Assembly (NCBI RefSeq): GCF_050948175.1
Contig: NW_027490149.1
Coordinates: 1,116,001 to 1,180,000 of the forward strand
Direction of reading: 5' to 3'
DNA length: 64,000 nt
DNA from: Xylocopa sonorina
Lineage: Eukaryota > Arthropoda > Insecta > Hymenoptera > Apidae
Below are positions 26,122 through 41,100 of the stretch, piece by piece. The notes under the pieces are model-generated. The model made no database searches, was not told the origin of the DNA, and saw only the letters and a program-made list of their open reading frames with translations. The number at the start of each line of letters is the position of its first letter. The first letter of the stretch is position 1. The position numbers and the translations under genes are program-made.

Positions 26122-29100
26122 AAAAATAGCGTCTGCAGATGTCTAGGTATCGTAGCAATAGAGTTCTTATGCTTCTTAATACGCGATATTGCATCTCATT
26201 TCTAGGTTTCATGGTAAGATATAATATGACACGCGAAGTGTTATGTAGTCCTCGTCTACACTTCAAATGAATGTAAATGCGACACTTCCTTGCTAGGAAA
26301 TAGCGTTTGCAGATGTCTACCTATCGTAGCAATAGATTTCTAATGCTTCTTAAACCGCGAAATCGCATCTGATTTCCATGTTTAATGGTAAGATATAATA
26401 TGACTGGCGAAGTGTTATGTATTCCTCGTCTACACTTCAAATGTATATAAATGCGACACTTCCATGCAAGGAAATAGCGTATGCAGATGTCTACGTATCG
26501 AATCGATAGAGTTCAAATGCTTCTTAAAACGAGATATCGCATCTCATTTCTATGTTTCATGATAAGATGTAATATTCATTGCGAAATGTTATGTATTCCT
26601 CGTCTACACTATAAATGAATGTGAATGCGACACTTCCTTGCTAGGAAAAAGCGTTTGCAGATGTCTACGTATCGTAAGGATGGAGTTCTAATGCTTCTTA
26701 AAACGCGATATCGTATCTCATTTCTATGTTGCATGATAGGATATAATATTCGTTGTAAAGTGTTATGTATACCTCGTATTCTCTTCAGAAGAATGTAAAT
26801 ACGACACTTCCTTGCAAGGAAATAGCGTTTGCAGATGTCTACGTATCGTAGCAATAGAGTTCTTATGCTTCTTAAAACGCGATATTGCATCTCATTTCTA
26901 TGTTTCATGGTAAGATATAATATGATTGGCGAAGTGTTATGTAGTCCTCGTCTACACTTCAAATGAATGTAAGTGCAACACTTCCTTGCTAGGAAATAGC
27001 GTTTGCAGATGTCTACCTATCGTTGCAATAGAGTTCTAATGCTTCTTAAAACGAGATATCGCATCTCATTTCTATGTTTCATGATAAGATGTAATATTCA
27101 TTGCGAAATGTTATGTATTCCTCGTCTACATTATAAATGAATGTAAATGCGACGCTTCCTTGCTAGGAAATAGCGTTTGCAGATGTCTACATATCGTAGC
27201 AATAGAGTTCTAATGGTTCTTAAAACGCGATATCGCATCTCATTTCTATGTTTCATGCTAAGATATAATATGATTTGCGAAGTGTTATGTAGTCCTCGTC
27301 TACATTTCAAATGAATGTAAACGCGACACTTCCTTGCTAGGAAATGGCGTTTGTAGATGCCTACGTATCGTAGCAATAGAGTTCTAATGCTTCTTAAAAC
27401 GCGATATCGCATCTCATTTCTACGTTTCATGACAAGGTATAGTATTCATTGCGAAGTGTTATGTATACCTATTATTCACTTCAAAAGAATGTAAATGCGA
27501 CACTTCCTTGCTAGCAAATAGCGTTTGCAGATGTCTACGTATCGTAGCAATAGAGTTCTAATGCTTCTTAAAACGCGATTCCGCATCTCATTTCTATGTT
27601 ACATGGTAAGATATAATATGATTTTCTAAGTGTTATGTAGTCCTCGTCTACACTTCAAATAAATGTAAATGCGACACATCCTTGCTAGGAAATAGCGTTT
27701 GCAGATGTCTACGTATCGTAGGGATGGAGTTCTAATGCTTCTTAAAACGTGATGTCGCATCTCATTTCTATGTTTTATGATAAGATGTAATATTCATTGC
27801 GAAGTGTTATGTATTCCTCGTCTACATTTCAAATGAATGTAAATGCGACACTTCCTTTCTAGGAAATAGCGTTTGCAGATGTTTACGTATCGAAAGTATG
27901 AAGTTCTTATGCTTCTTAAAACGCGATATTGCATCTCATTTCTATGTTTCGTGGTAAGATATAATATGACATGCGAAGTGTTATGTAGTCCTCGTCTACA
28001 CTTCAAATGAATGTAAATGCGACACTTTCTTGGTAGGAAATAGCGTTTGCAGATGTCTACCTATCGTAGCAATAGTGTTCTAATGCTTCTTAAACCGCGA
28101 AATCGCATCTCATTTCTATGTTTAATGGTAAGATATAATATGATTTGCGAAGTTTTATGTATTCCTCGTCTACACTTCAAATGAATGTAAACGCGACACT
28201 TCCTTCATAGGAAATAGCGTTTGTAGATGACTACCTATCGTAGCAATAGTGTTCTAATGCTTCTTAAACCGCGATATCGCATCTCATTTCTATGTTTAAT
28301 GGTAAAATATAATATGATTTGCGAAGTTTTATGTATTCCTCGTCTACACATCAAATGAATGTAAACGCGACACTTCCTTCATAAGAAATAGCGTTTGTAG
28401 ATGTCTACGTATCGTAGCAATAGAGTTCTAATGCTTCTTAAAACGCGATATTGCTTCTCATTTCTATGTTTCATGGTAAGATATAATATGACTTGCGAAG
28501 TGTTATGTAGTCCTCGTCTACACTTCAAATGAATGTAAGTGCGACACTTCCTTGCTAGGAAATAGCGTTTGCAGATGTCTACCTATCGTTGCAATAGAGT
28601 TCTAATGCTTCTTAAACCGCGATAACGCATCTCATTTCTATGTTTCATGGTAAGATATAATATGATTTGCGAAGTGTTATGTAGTCCTCGTCTACATTTC
28701 AAATGAATGTAAACGCGACACTTCCTTGCTAGGAAACAGCGTTTGTAGATGTCTACGTATCGTAGCAATAGAGTTCTAATGCTTCTTAAAACGCGATATC
28801 GCATCTCATTTCTACGTTTCATGACAAGGTATAGTATTCATTGCGAAGTGTTATGTATACCTATTATTCACTTCAAAAGAATGTAAATGCGACACTTCCT
28901 TGCTAGCAAATAGCGTTTGCAGATATCTACGTATCGTAGCAATAGAGTTCTAATGCTTCTCAAAACGCGATATCGCATCTCATTTCTATGTTTCATGGTA
29001 AGATATAATATGATTTCCTAAGTGTTACGTAGTCCTCGTCTACACTTCAAATAAATGTAAATGCGACACATCCTTGATAGGAAATAGCGTTTGCAGATGT

Positions 29101-29790
29101 CTACGTATCGTAGGGATGGTGTTTTAATGCTTCTTAAAACGCGATATTGCATCTCATTTCTATGTTTCATGGTAAGATATAATATGACACGCGAAGTGTT
29201 ATGTAGTCCTCGTCTACACTTCAAATGAATGTAAATGCGACACTTCCTTGCTAGGAAATAGCGTTTGCAGATGTCTACCTATCGTAGCAATAGATTTCTA
29301 ATGCTTCTTAAACCGCGAAATCGCATCTCATTTCCATGTTTAATGGTAAGATATAATATGATTGACGAAGTGTTATGTATTCCTCTTCTACACTTCAAAT
29401 GAATGTAAATACGACACTACCATGCAAGGAAATAGCGTTTGCAGATGTCTACGTATCGAAGCGATAGAGTTCAAATGCTTCTTAAAACGCGATATCGCAT
29501 CTCATTTCTACGTTTCATGATAAGATGTAATATACATTGCGAAATGTTATGTATTCCTCGTCTACACTTCAAATGAATGTAAATGCGACACTTCCTTGCT
29601 AGGAAATAGCGTTTGCAGATGTCTACCTATCGTAGCAATAGATTTCTAATGCTTCTTAAACCGCGATATCGCATCTCATTTCCATGTTTAATGGTAAGAT
29701 TTAATATGATTGGCGAAGTGTTATGTATTCCTCGTCTACACTTCAAATGAATGTGAATGCGACACATCCTTGCTAGGAAATAGCGTTTGC
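25900..29790. repeat. Divergent (class C) satellite subarray
   Basis: Monomers here stay at 174 bp but vary more from one to the next than elsewhere. Recurrent class markers are TTAAACCGCG, ATGTTTAATGG, GATTGGCG, TGTAGTCCTCG and TGATTTTCTAAG. Within it, about 26950-27740 matches about 28340-29130 at an offset of 1392 (eight monomers), marked by CATGACAAGGTATAG and TACCTATTATTCAC. Class C monomers reappear at 45.9-47.5 and 49.5-51.3 kb. Confidence 0.8.
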
Positions 29791-32700
29791 AGATGTCCAC
29801 GTGTCGAAGCAATAGAGTTCAAATGCTTCCTAAAACAAGATATCGCATCTTAATTCTATGTTTCATGATAGGATGTAATATTCATTGCGAAGTGTTATGT
29901 ATTCCTCGCCTACACTTCAAATGAATGTAAATGCGACACTTCCTTGCTAGGAAATAGCGTTTGCAGATGTCTACGTATCGAAGCAATACAGTTCAAATGC
30001 TTCTTAAAACGAGATATTGCTTCACATATCTATGTTTCCTGATAAGATATAATATTCATTCCGAAGTGTTATGCATTCCTCGTCTACGATTCAAATGAAT
30101 GTAAATGCGACACTTCCTTGCAAGGAAATAGCGTTTGCAGATGTCTACGTATCGCAGCAATAGAGTTCTTATGATTCTTAAAACGCGATATCGCATCTCA
30201 TTTCTATGTTTCGTGATATGATGTAATATTCATTGCGAAGTGTTATGTATTCCTCGCCTACACTTCAAATGAATATAAATGCGACACTTCCTCGCTAGGA
30301 AATGGCGTTTGCAGATGTCTACGTATCGTAGCAATGGATTTCTAATGCTTCTTAAAACGCGATATCGCATCTCATTCCTATGTTTCATGGTATGATATAA
30401 TATGATTTGCGAAGTGTTATGTATTACTCGTCTATACTTCAAATGAATGTGAATGCGATACTTCCTCGCTAGGAAATAGCGTTTGCAGATGTCTACGTAT
30501 CGTAGCAATAGCTTTCTAATGCTACTTAAAACGCGATATCGAATCTCATTTTTATGTTTCATGGTAAGATATAATATGATTTGCGAAGTGTCATGTATTC
30601 CTCGTCTACACTACAAATGAATGTAAATGCGACACTTCCTTGCAAGGAAATAGCGTTTGCAGATGTCTACGTATCGAAGCAATAGAGTTCAAATGCTTCC
30701 TAAAACGAGATATTGCATCTCATATCTATGTTTCATGATAAGATGTAATATTCATTGCGAAGTGTTATGTATTCCTCGCCTACACTTCAAATGAATATAA
30801 ATGCGACACTTCCTTGCTAGGAAATAGCGTTTGCAGATGTCTACGTATCGAAGCAATAGAGTTCAAGTGCTTCTTAAAACGAGATATTGCATCTCATATC
30901 TATGTTTCCTGATAAGATATAATATTCATTGCGAAGTGTTATGCATTCCTCGTCTACTCTTCAAATGAATGTAAATGCGACACTTCCTTGCTAGGAAATA
31001 GCGTCTGCAGTTGTCTAGGTATCGTAACAATAGTGTTCTAATGCTTCTTAAAACGCGATATCGCATGTCATTTCTCTGTTTCATGGTAAGATATAATATG
31101 ATTTGCGAAGTGTCATGTATTCCTCGTCTACACTTCAAATGAATGTAAATGCGACACTTCCTTGCTAGGAAATAGCGTCTGCAGATGTCTAGGTATCGTA
31201 GCAATGGAGTTCTAAAACTTCTTAAAACGCGATGTCGCATCTCATTTCTATGTTTCATGGTAAGATGTAATATGATCTGCGAAGTGTTATGTATTCCTCG
31301 TCTACACTTCAAATGAATGTAAATGCGACACTTCTTTGCTAGGAAATAGCGTCTGCAGATGTCTACCTATCGTAGCAATAGTGTTCTAATGCTTCTTAAA
31401 ACACGATATCACATCTCATTTCTATGTTTCATGGTAAGATATAATATGATTTGCGAAATATCATGTATTCCTCGTTTACACTTCAAATGAATGTAAATGC
31501 GACACTACCTTGCAAGGAAATAGTGTCTGCAGATGTCTAGGTATCGTAGCAATAGAGTTCTAATGCTTCTTAAAACGCGATATCGCATCTTATTTCTATG
31601 TTTCATGGTAAGATGTAATATTATTTGCGAAGTGTTATGTATTCCTCGCCTATACTTCAAATGAATGTAAATGCGAGACTTCTTTGCTAGGAAATAGCGT
31701 TTGCAAATGTCTACCTATCGTAGCAATAGTGTTCTAATGCTTCTTAAAACGCGATATCGCATCTCATTTCTATGTTTCATGGTAAGATATAATATGATTT
31801 GCGAAGTATCATGTATTCCTCGTCTACACTTCAAATGAATGTAAATGCGACACTTCCTTGCTAGGAAATAGCATCTGCAGATGTCTAGGTATCGTAGCAA
31901 TAGAGTTCTAATGCTTCTTAAAACGCGATATCGCATCTTATTTCTATGTTTCATGGTAAGATGTAATATTATTTGCGAAGTGTTATGTATTCCTCGCCTA
32001 TACTTCAAATGAATGTAAATGCGAGACTTCTTTGCTAGGAAATAGCGTTTGCAAATGTCTACCTATCGTAGCAATAGTGTTCTAATGCTTCTTAAAACGC
32101 GATATCGCATCTCATTTCTATGTTTCATGGTAAGATATAATATGATTTGCGAAGTATCATGTATTCCTCGTCTACACTTCAAATGAATGTAAATGCGACA
32201 CTTCCTTGCTAGGAAATAGCATCTGCAGATGTCTAGGTATCGTAGCAATAGAGTTCTAATGCTTCTTAAAACGCGATATCGCATCTCATTTCTATGTTTC
32301 ATGGTAAGATATAATATGATTTGCGAAGTATCATGTATTCCTCGTCTACATTTCAAACGAATGTAAATGCGACACTTCCTTGCTAGGAAACAGCGTCTGC
32401 AGATGTCTAGGTATCGTAGCAATAGAGTTCAAATGATTCTTAAAACGCGATATCGCATCTCATTTCTATGTTTCATGGTAAGATATAACATGATTTGCGA
32501 AGTGTTATGTATTCCTCGTCTACACTTCAAATGAATGTGAATGCGATACTTCCCCGCTAGGAAATAGCGTTTGCAGATGTCTACGTATCGAAGCAATAGA
32601 GTTCAAATGCTTCCTAAGACGAGATATTGCATCTCATATCTATGTTTCATGATAAGATATAATATTCATTGCGAAGTGTTATGCATTCCTCGTCTACGAT

Positions 32701-35700
32701 TCAAATGGATGTAAATGCGACACTTCCTTGCTAGGAAATAGCGTTTGCAGATGTTTACGTATCGAAGCAATGGAGTTCAAATGCTACTTAAAACAAGATA
32801 TCGCATCTCAATTCTATACTTCATGATAAGATGTAATATTCATTGCGAAGTGTTATGCATTCCTCGTCTACTCTTCAAATGAATGTAAATGCGACACTTC
32901 CTTGCTAGGAAATAGCGTCTGCAGTTGTCTAGGTATCGTAACAATAGTGTTCTAATGCTTCTTAAAACGCGACATCGCATGTCATTTCTATGTTTCATGG
33001 TAAGATATAATATGATTTGCGAAGTGTCATGTATTTCTCGTCTACACTTCAAATGAATATAAATGCGACACTTCCTTGCTAGGAAATAGCGTCTGCAGAT
33101 GTCTAGGTATCGTAGCAATAGAGTTCTAAAACTTCTTAAAACGCGATGTCGCATCTCATTTCTATGTTTCATGGTAAGATGTAATATGATTTGCGAAGTG
33201 TTATGTATTCCTCGTCTACACTTCAAATGAATGTAAATGCGACACTTCCTTGCTAGGAAGTAGCGTCTGCAGATGTCTACCTATCGTAGCAATAGTGTTC
33301 TAATGCTTCTTAAAACACGATATCACATGTCATTTCTATGTTTCATGGTAAGATATAATATGATTTGCGAAGTATTGTGTATTCCTCGTCTACACTTCAA
33401 ATGAATGTGAATGCGACACTTCCTCGCTAGGAAATGGCATTTGCAGATGTCTACGTATCGTAGCAATAGATTTCTAATGCTACTTAAAACGCGATATCGA
33501 ATCTCATTTCTATGTTTCATGATAAGATGTAATATTCATTGCGAAGTGTTATGTATTCCTCGCCTACACTTCAAATGAATATAAATGCGACATTTCCTCG
33601 CTAGGAAATGGCGTTTGCAGATGTCTACGTATCGTAGCAATAGATTTCTAATGCTTCTTAAAACGCGATATCGCATCTCATTTCTATGTTTCATGGTAAG
33701 ATATAATATGAATTGCGAAGTATCATGTATTCTTCGTCTACACTTCAAATGAATGTAAATGCGACTCTCCCTTGCAAGGAAATAGCGTTTGCAGATGTCT
33801 ACGTATCGAAGCAATAGAGTTCAAATGCTTCCTAAAACGAGATATTGCATCTCATATCTATGTTTCATGATAAGATATAATATGATTTGCGAAGTGTCAT
33901 GTATTCCACGTCTACACTACAAATGAATGTAAATGCGACACTTCCTTGCAAGGAAATAGCGTTTGCAGATGTCTACGTATCGAAGCAATAGAGTTCAAAT
34001 GCTTCCTAAAACGAGATATTGCATCTCATATCTATGTTTCATGATAAGATATAATATTCATTGCGAAGTGTTATGCATTCCAGCTCTACGATTCAAATGG
34101 ATGTAAATGCGACACTTCCTTGCTAGGAAATAGCGTCTGCAGATGTCTAGGTATCGTAGCAATTGAGTTCTAAAACTTCTTAAAACGCGATGTCGCATCT
34201 CATTTCTATGTTTCATGGTAAGATATAATATTCATTACGAAGTGTTATGCATTCCTCGTCTACGATTCAAATGTATGTAAATGCGACACTTCTTTGCTAG
34301 GAAATAGCGTTTGCAAATGTCTACCAATCGTAGCAATAGTGTTCTAATGCTTCTTAAAACGCGATATCGCATCTCATTTCTATGTTTCATGGTAAGATAT
34401 AATATGATTTGCGAAGTATCATGTATTCCTCGTCTACACTTCAAATGAATGTAAATGCGACACTTCCTTGCTAGGAAATAGCGTCTGCAGATGTCTAGGT
34501 ATCGTAGCATTAGAGTTCTAATGCTTCTTAAAACGCGATATCGCATCTCATTTCTATGTTTCATGGAAAGATATAATATGATTTGCGAAGTATCATGTAT
34601 TCCTCGTCTACACTTCAAATCAATGTAAATGCGACACTTCCTTGCTAGGAAATAGCGTCTGCAGATGTCTAGGTATCGTAGCATTAGAGTTCTAATGCTT
34701 CTTAAAACGCGATATCGCATCTCATTTTTATGTTTCATGGAAAGATATAATATGATTTGCGAAGTATCATGTATTCCTCGTCTACACTTCAAATCAATGT
34801 AAATGCGACACTTCCTTGCTAGGAAATAGCGTCTGCAGATGTCTAGGTATCGTAGCAATAGAGTTCTTATCGTAGCAATAGTGTTTTAATGCTTCTTAAA
34901 ACGCGATATCGCATCTCATTTCTATGTTTCATGGTAAGATATAATATGATTTGCGAAGTGTTACGTATTCCTCGTCTACAATTCAAATGAATGTAAATGC
35001 GACACTTCCTTGCAAGGAAATAGCGTTTGCAGATGTCTACGTATCGAAGCAATAGAGTTCAAATGCTTCCTAAAACGAGATATTGCATCTCATATCTATG
35101 TTTCATGATAAGATATAATATTCATTGCGAAGTGTTATGCATTCCTCGCCTGCGATTCAAATGGATGTAAATGCGACACTTCCTTCCTAGGAAACAGCGT
35201 TTGCAGATGTCTACGTATCGTAGCAATAGAGTTCAAATGCTTCTAAAAACAAGATATCGCATTTCATATCTATGTTTCATGATAAGATATAATATTCATT
35301 GCAAAGTGTTATGCATTCCTCGTCTACGATTCAAATGAATGTAAATGCGACACTTCCTTGCAAGGAAATAGCGTTTGCAGATGTCTACGTATCGAAGCAA
35401 TAGAGTTCAAATGCTTCCTAAAACGAGATATTGCATCTCATATCTATGTTTCATGATAAGATATAATATTCATTGCGAAGTGTTATGCATTCCTCGCCTG
35501 CGATTCAAATGGATGTAAATGCGACACTTCCTTGCAAGGAAATAGCGTTTGCAGATGTCTACGTATCGTAGCAATAGAGTTCTTATGATTCTTAGAACGC
35601 GATATCGCATCTCATTTCTATGTTTCATGGTAAGATATAAAATGATTTGCGAAGTATTGTGTATTCCTCGTCTACACTTCAAATGAATGTGAATGCGACA

Positions 35701-37620
35701 CTTCCTCGCTAGGAAATGGCGTTTGCAGATGTCTACATATCGTAGCAATAGATTTCTAATGCTTCTTAAAACGCGATATCGCATCTTATTTCTATGTTTC
35801 ATGGTAAGATGTAATATGATTTGCGAAGTGTTATGTATTCCTCGTCTACACTTCAAATGAATGTAAATGCGACACTTCCTTGCAAGGAAATAGCGATTGC
35901 AGATGTCTACGTATCGTTGCAATGGAGTTCATATGATTCTTAAAAGGCGAAATCGCATCTCATTTCTATGTTTCATGGTAAGATATAACATGATTTGCAA
36001 AGTGTTATGTATTACTCGTCTACACTTCAAATGAATGTGAATGCGATACTTCCTCGCTAGGAAATAGCGTTTGCAGATGTCTACGTATCGAAGCAATAGA
36101 GTTCAAATGCTTCCTAAAACGAGATATTGCATCTCATATCTATGTTTCATGATAAGATATAATATTCATTGCGAAGTGTTATGCATTCCAGGTCTGCGAT
36201 TCAAATGGATGTAAATGCGACACTTCCTTGCTAGGAAATAGCGTCTGCAGTTGTCTATGTATCGTAACAATAGTGTTCTAATGCTTCTTAAAACGCGATA
36301 TCGCATCTCATTTCTATCTTTCATGGTAAGATATAATATGATTTGCGAAGTGTCATGTATTACTCGTCTACACTTCAAATGAATGTAAATGCGACACTTC
36401 CTTGCTAGGAAATAGCGTCTGCAGATGTCGACCTATCGTAGCAATAGTGTTCTAATGCTTCTTAAAACGCGATATCGCACCTCATTTCTATGTTTCATGG
36501 TAAGATATAATATGATTTGCGAAGTGTTATGTATTCCTCGTCTACACTTCAAATGAATGTGAATGCGATACTTCCTCGCTAGGAAATAGCGTTTGCAGAT
36601 GTCTACGTATCGTAGCAACAGCTTTCTAATGCTACTCAAAACGCGATATCGAATCTCATTTCTATGTTTCATGGTAAGATATAATATGATTTGCGACGTG
36701 TCATGTATTCCTCGTCTACACTACAAATGAATGTAAATGCGACACTTCCTTGCAACGAAATAGCGTTTCCAGATGTCTACGTATCGAAGCAATAGAGTTC
36801 AAACGCTTCTTAAAACGCGATATCGCATCTCATCTCTATGTTTCATGGTAAGATATAATATGATTTGCGAAGTATCATGTATTCCTCGTCTACACTCCAA
36901 ATGAATGTAAATGCGACTCTTCCTTGCAAGGAAATAGCGTTTGCAGATGTCTAGGTATCGAAGCAATAGAGTTCAAATGCTTCCTAAAACGAGATATTGC
37001 ATCTCATATCTATGTTTCATGATAAGATATAATATTCATTGCGAAGTGTTATGCATTCCTCGTCTACTATTCAAATGGATGTAAATGCGACTCTTCCTTG
37101 CAAGGAAATAGCGTTTGCAGATGTCTACGTATCGAAGCAATAGAGTTCAAATGCTTCCTAAAACGAGATATTGCATCTCATATCTATCTTTCATGATAAG
37201 ATATAATATTCATTGCGAAGTGTTATGCATTCCTCGTCTACGATTCAAATGGATGTAAATGCGACACTTCCTTGCTAGGAATTAGCGTTTGCAGATGTCT
37301 ACGTATCGAAGCAATACAGTTCAAATGCTTCTTAAAACGAGATATTCAATCTCATATCTATGTTTCCTGATAAGATATAATATTCATTGCGAAGTGTTAT
37401 GCATTCCTCGACTACGATTCAAATGAATGTAAATGCGACACTTCCTTGCAAGGAAATAGCGTTTGCAGATGTCTACGTATCGTAGCAATAGAGTTCTTAT
37501 GATTCTTAAAACGCGTTATCGGATCTCATTTCTATGTTTCATGGTAAGATATAATATGATTTGCGAAGTATTGTGTATTCCTCGTCTACACTTCAAATGA
37601 ATGTGAATGCGAAACTTCCT
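29775..37620. repeat. 7.85-kb duplicated satellite block, copy 2
   Basis: This is the partner of 5402-13247. At its right edge the sequence jumps from GCGAAACTTCCT into TGCAAGGAAATAGCGATTG. That continuation matches a different place in the array (near 13769, 17422 and 42 kb). The block is thus spliced into a different context from copy 1, within one monomer phase. Confidence 0.9.
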
Positions 37621-38110
37621 TGCAAGGAAATAGCGATTGCAGATGTCTACGTATCGTAGCATTAGAGTTCATATGATTCTTAAAACGCGATATCGCATCT
37701 CATTTCTATGTTTCATGGTAAGATATAACATGATTTGCGAAGTGTTATGTATTCCTCGTCTACACTTCAAATGAATGTAAATGCGACACTTCTTTGCAAG
37801 GAAATAGCGTTTGCAGATGTCTACGTATCGTAGCAATAGAGTTCTAGAACTTCTTAAAGCGCGATATAACATCTCATTTCTATGTTTCATTGTAAGATGT
37901 AATATGATTTGCGAAGTGTTATGTATTCCTCGTCTACACTTCAAATGAATGTAAATGCGACACTTCCTTGCTAGGAAATAGCGTCTGCAGATGTCTACGT
38001 ATCGTAGCAATAGAGTTCATATGATTCTTAAAACGCGATATAGCATCTCATTTCTATGTTTCATGGTAAGATATAACATGATTTGCGAACTGTCATATAT
38101 TACTCGTCTA
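37621..38110. repeat. Condensed junction between two large blocks
   Basis: This stretch is collinear with the 17.42-19.48 kb sequence but has lost two segments. The offset moves from 20198 (at 37669) to 19676 (at GTTCTAGAAC, 37839) to 18633 (at 38111). These are steps of 522 bp (three monomers) and 1043 bp (six monomers less one base). Confidence 0.75.
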
Positions 38111-41100
38111 CACTTCAAAAGAATGTAAATGCGACACTTCCTTGCTAGGAAATAGCGTCTGCAGATGTCTAGGTATCGTAGCAATAGAGTTCTAATGCTT
38201 CTTCAAACGCGATATCGCATCTCATTTCTATGTTTCATGGTAAGATATAATATGATTTGCGAAGTGTTATGTATTCCTCGTCTACACTTCAAATGAATGT
38301 AAATGCGACACATCCTTGCAAGGAAATAGCGATTGCAGATGTCTACGTATCGTAGCAATAGAGTTCATATGATTCTTAAAACGCGATATCGCATCTCATT
38401 TCTATGTTTCATGGTAAGATATAACATGATTTGCGAAGTTTTATGTATTCCTCGTCTACACTTCAAATGAATGTGAATGCGATACTTCCTCACTAGGAAA
38501 TAGCGTTTGCAGATGTCTACGTATCGTAGCAATAGATTTCTAATGCTTCTTAAAACGCGATATCGCATCCCATTTCTATGTTTCATGGTAAGATATAATA
38601 TGATTTGCGATGTGTCATGTATTCCTCGTCTACAAATCAAATGAATGTTAATGCGACACTTCCTTGCTCGGAAATAGCGTCTGCAGATGTCTAGGTATCG
38701 TAGCAATAGTGTTCTAATGCTTCTTAAAACGCGATATCGCATCTCATTTCTATGTTTCATGGTTAGATATAATACGATTTGCGAAGTGTTATGTATTCCT
38801 CGCCAACACTTCAAATGAATGTAAATGCGACACTTCCTTGCAAGGATATAGGGTTTGCATATGTCTACGTATCGAAGCAATAGAGTTCAAATGCTTCTTA
38901 AAACGCGATATCGCATCTCATTTCTATGTTTCATGGTAAGATATAATATTCATTGCGAAGTGTTATGCATTCCTCGTCTACGATTCAAATGAACGTAAAT
39001 GCGACACTTCCTTGCAAGGAAATAGCGTCTGCAGATGTCTACGTATCGTAGCAATAGATTTCTAATGCTTCTTAAAACGCGATATCGCATCTCATTTCTA
39101 TGTTTCATGGTAAGATATAATATGATTTGCGAAGCGTCATGGATTCCTCGTCTACTCTTCAAATGAATGTAAATGCGACACTTCCTTGCTAGGAAATAGC
39201 GTTTGCAGATGTCTACGTATCGTAGCAATAGCTTTCTAATGCTTCTTAAAACTCGATATCGAATCTCATTTCTATGTTTCATGGTAAGATATAATATTCA
39301 TTACGAAGTGTTATGCATTCCTCGTCTACGATTCAAATGAATGTAAATGCGACACTTCTTTGCTAGGAAATAGCGTTTGCAAATGTCTACCTATCGTAGC
39401 AATGGTGTTCTAATGCTTCTTAAAACGAGATATTGCATCTCATATCTATGTTTCATGATAAGATGTAATATTCATTGCGAAGTGTTATGCATTCCTCGTC
39501 TACGATTTAAATGAACGTAAATGCGACACTTCCTTGCTAGGAAATAGCGCTTGCAGAGTCTACGTATAGAAGCAATAGAGTTCATATGATTCTTAAAGCG
39601 CGATATCGCATCACATTTGTATGTTTCATGGTATGATATAATATGATTTGCGAAGTGTCATGTATTCCACGTCTACACTTCAAATGAATGTAAATGCGAC
39701 ACTACCTTGCAAGGAAATAGCGTTTGCAGATGTCTACGTATCGAAGCAATATTGTTCAAATGCTTCATAAACAAGATATCGCATCTCAATTCTATGTTTC
39801 ATGATAAGATGTAATATTCATTGCGAAGTGTCATGTATTCCTCGTCTACACTACAAATGAATGTAAATGCGACACTTCCTTGCAAGGAAATAGCGTTTGC
39901 AGATGTCTACGTATCGAAGCAATAGAGTTCAAATGCTTCCTAAAACGAGATATTGCATCTCATATCTATGTTTCATGATAAGATATAATATTCATTGCGA
40001 AGTGTTATGCATTCCAGGTCTGCGATTCAAATGGATGTAAATGCGACACTTCCTTGCTAGGAAATAGCGTCTGCAGTTGTCTATGTATCGTAACAATAGT
40101 GTTCTAATGCTTCTTAAAACGCGATATCGCATCTCATTTCTATCTTTCATGGTAAGATATAATATGATTTGCGAAGTGTCATGTATTACTCGTCTACACT
40201 TCAAATGAATGTAAATGCGACACTTCCTTGCTAGGAAATAGCGTCTGCAGATGTCGACCTATCGTAGCAATAGTGTTCTAATGCTTCTTAAAACGCGATA
40301 TCGCACCTCATTTCTATGTTTCATGGTAAGATATAATATGATTTGCGAAGTGTTATGTATTCCTCGTCTACACTTCAAATGAATGTGAATGCGATACTTC
40401 CTCGCTAGGAAATAGCGTTTGCAGATGTCTACGTATCGTAGCAACAGCTTTCTAATGCTACTCAAAACGCGATATCGAATCTCATTTCTATGTTTCATGG
40501 TAAGATATAATATGATTTGCGACGTGTCATGTATTCCTCGTCTACACTACAAATGAATGTAATTGCGACACTTCCTTGCAACGAAATAGCGTTTCCAGAT
40601 GTCTACGTATCGAAGCAATAGAGTTCAAACGCTTCTTAAAACGCGATATCGCATCTCATCTCTATGTTTCATGGTAAGATATAATATGATTTGCGAAGTA
40701 TCATGTATTCCTCGTCTACACTCCAAATGAATGTAAATGCGACTCTTCCTTGCAAGGAAATAGCGTTTGCAGATGTCTAGGTATCGAAGCAATAGAGTTC
40801 AAATGCTTCCTAAAACGAGATATTGCATCTCATATCTATGTTTCATGATAAGATATAATATTCATTGCGAAGTGTTATGCATTCCTCGTCTACTATTCAA
40901 ATGGATGTAAATGCGACTCTTCCTTGCAAGGAAATAGCGTTTGCAGATGTCTACGTATCGAAGCAATAGAGTTCAAATGCTTCCTAAAACGAGATATTGC
41001 ATCTCATATCTATCTTTCATGATAAGATATAATATTCATTGCGAAGTGTTATGCATTCCTCGTCTACGATTCAAATGGATGTAAATGCGACACTTCCTTG

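Noticed and set aside
5402..37620. Large duplications being pure assembly artefact
   Set aside because: Copies carry distinct scattered substitutions and different flanks, which argues for real duplication. Assembly error cannot be fully excluded without reads.
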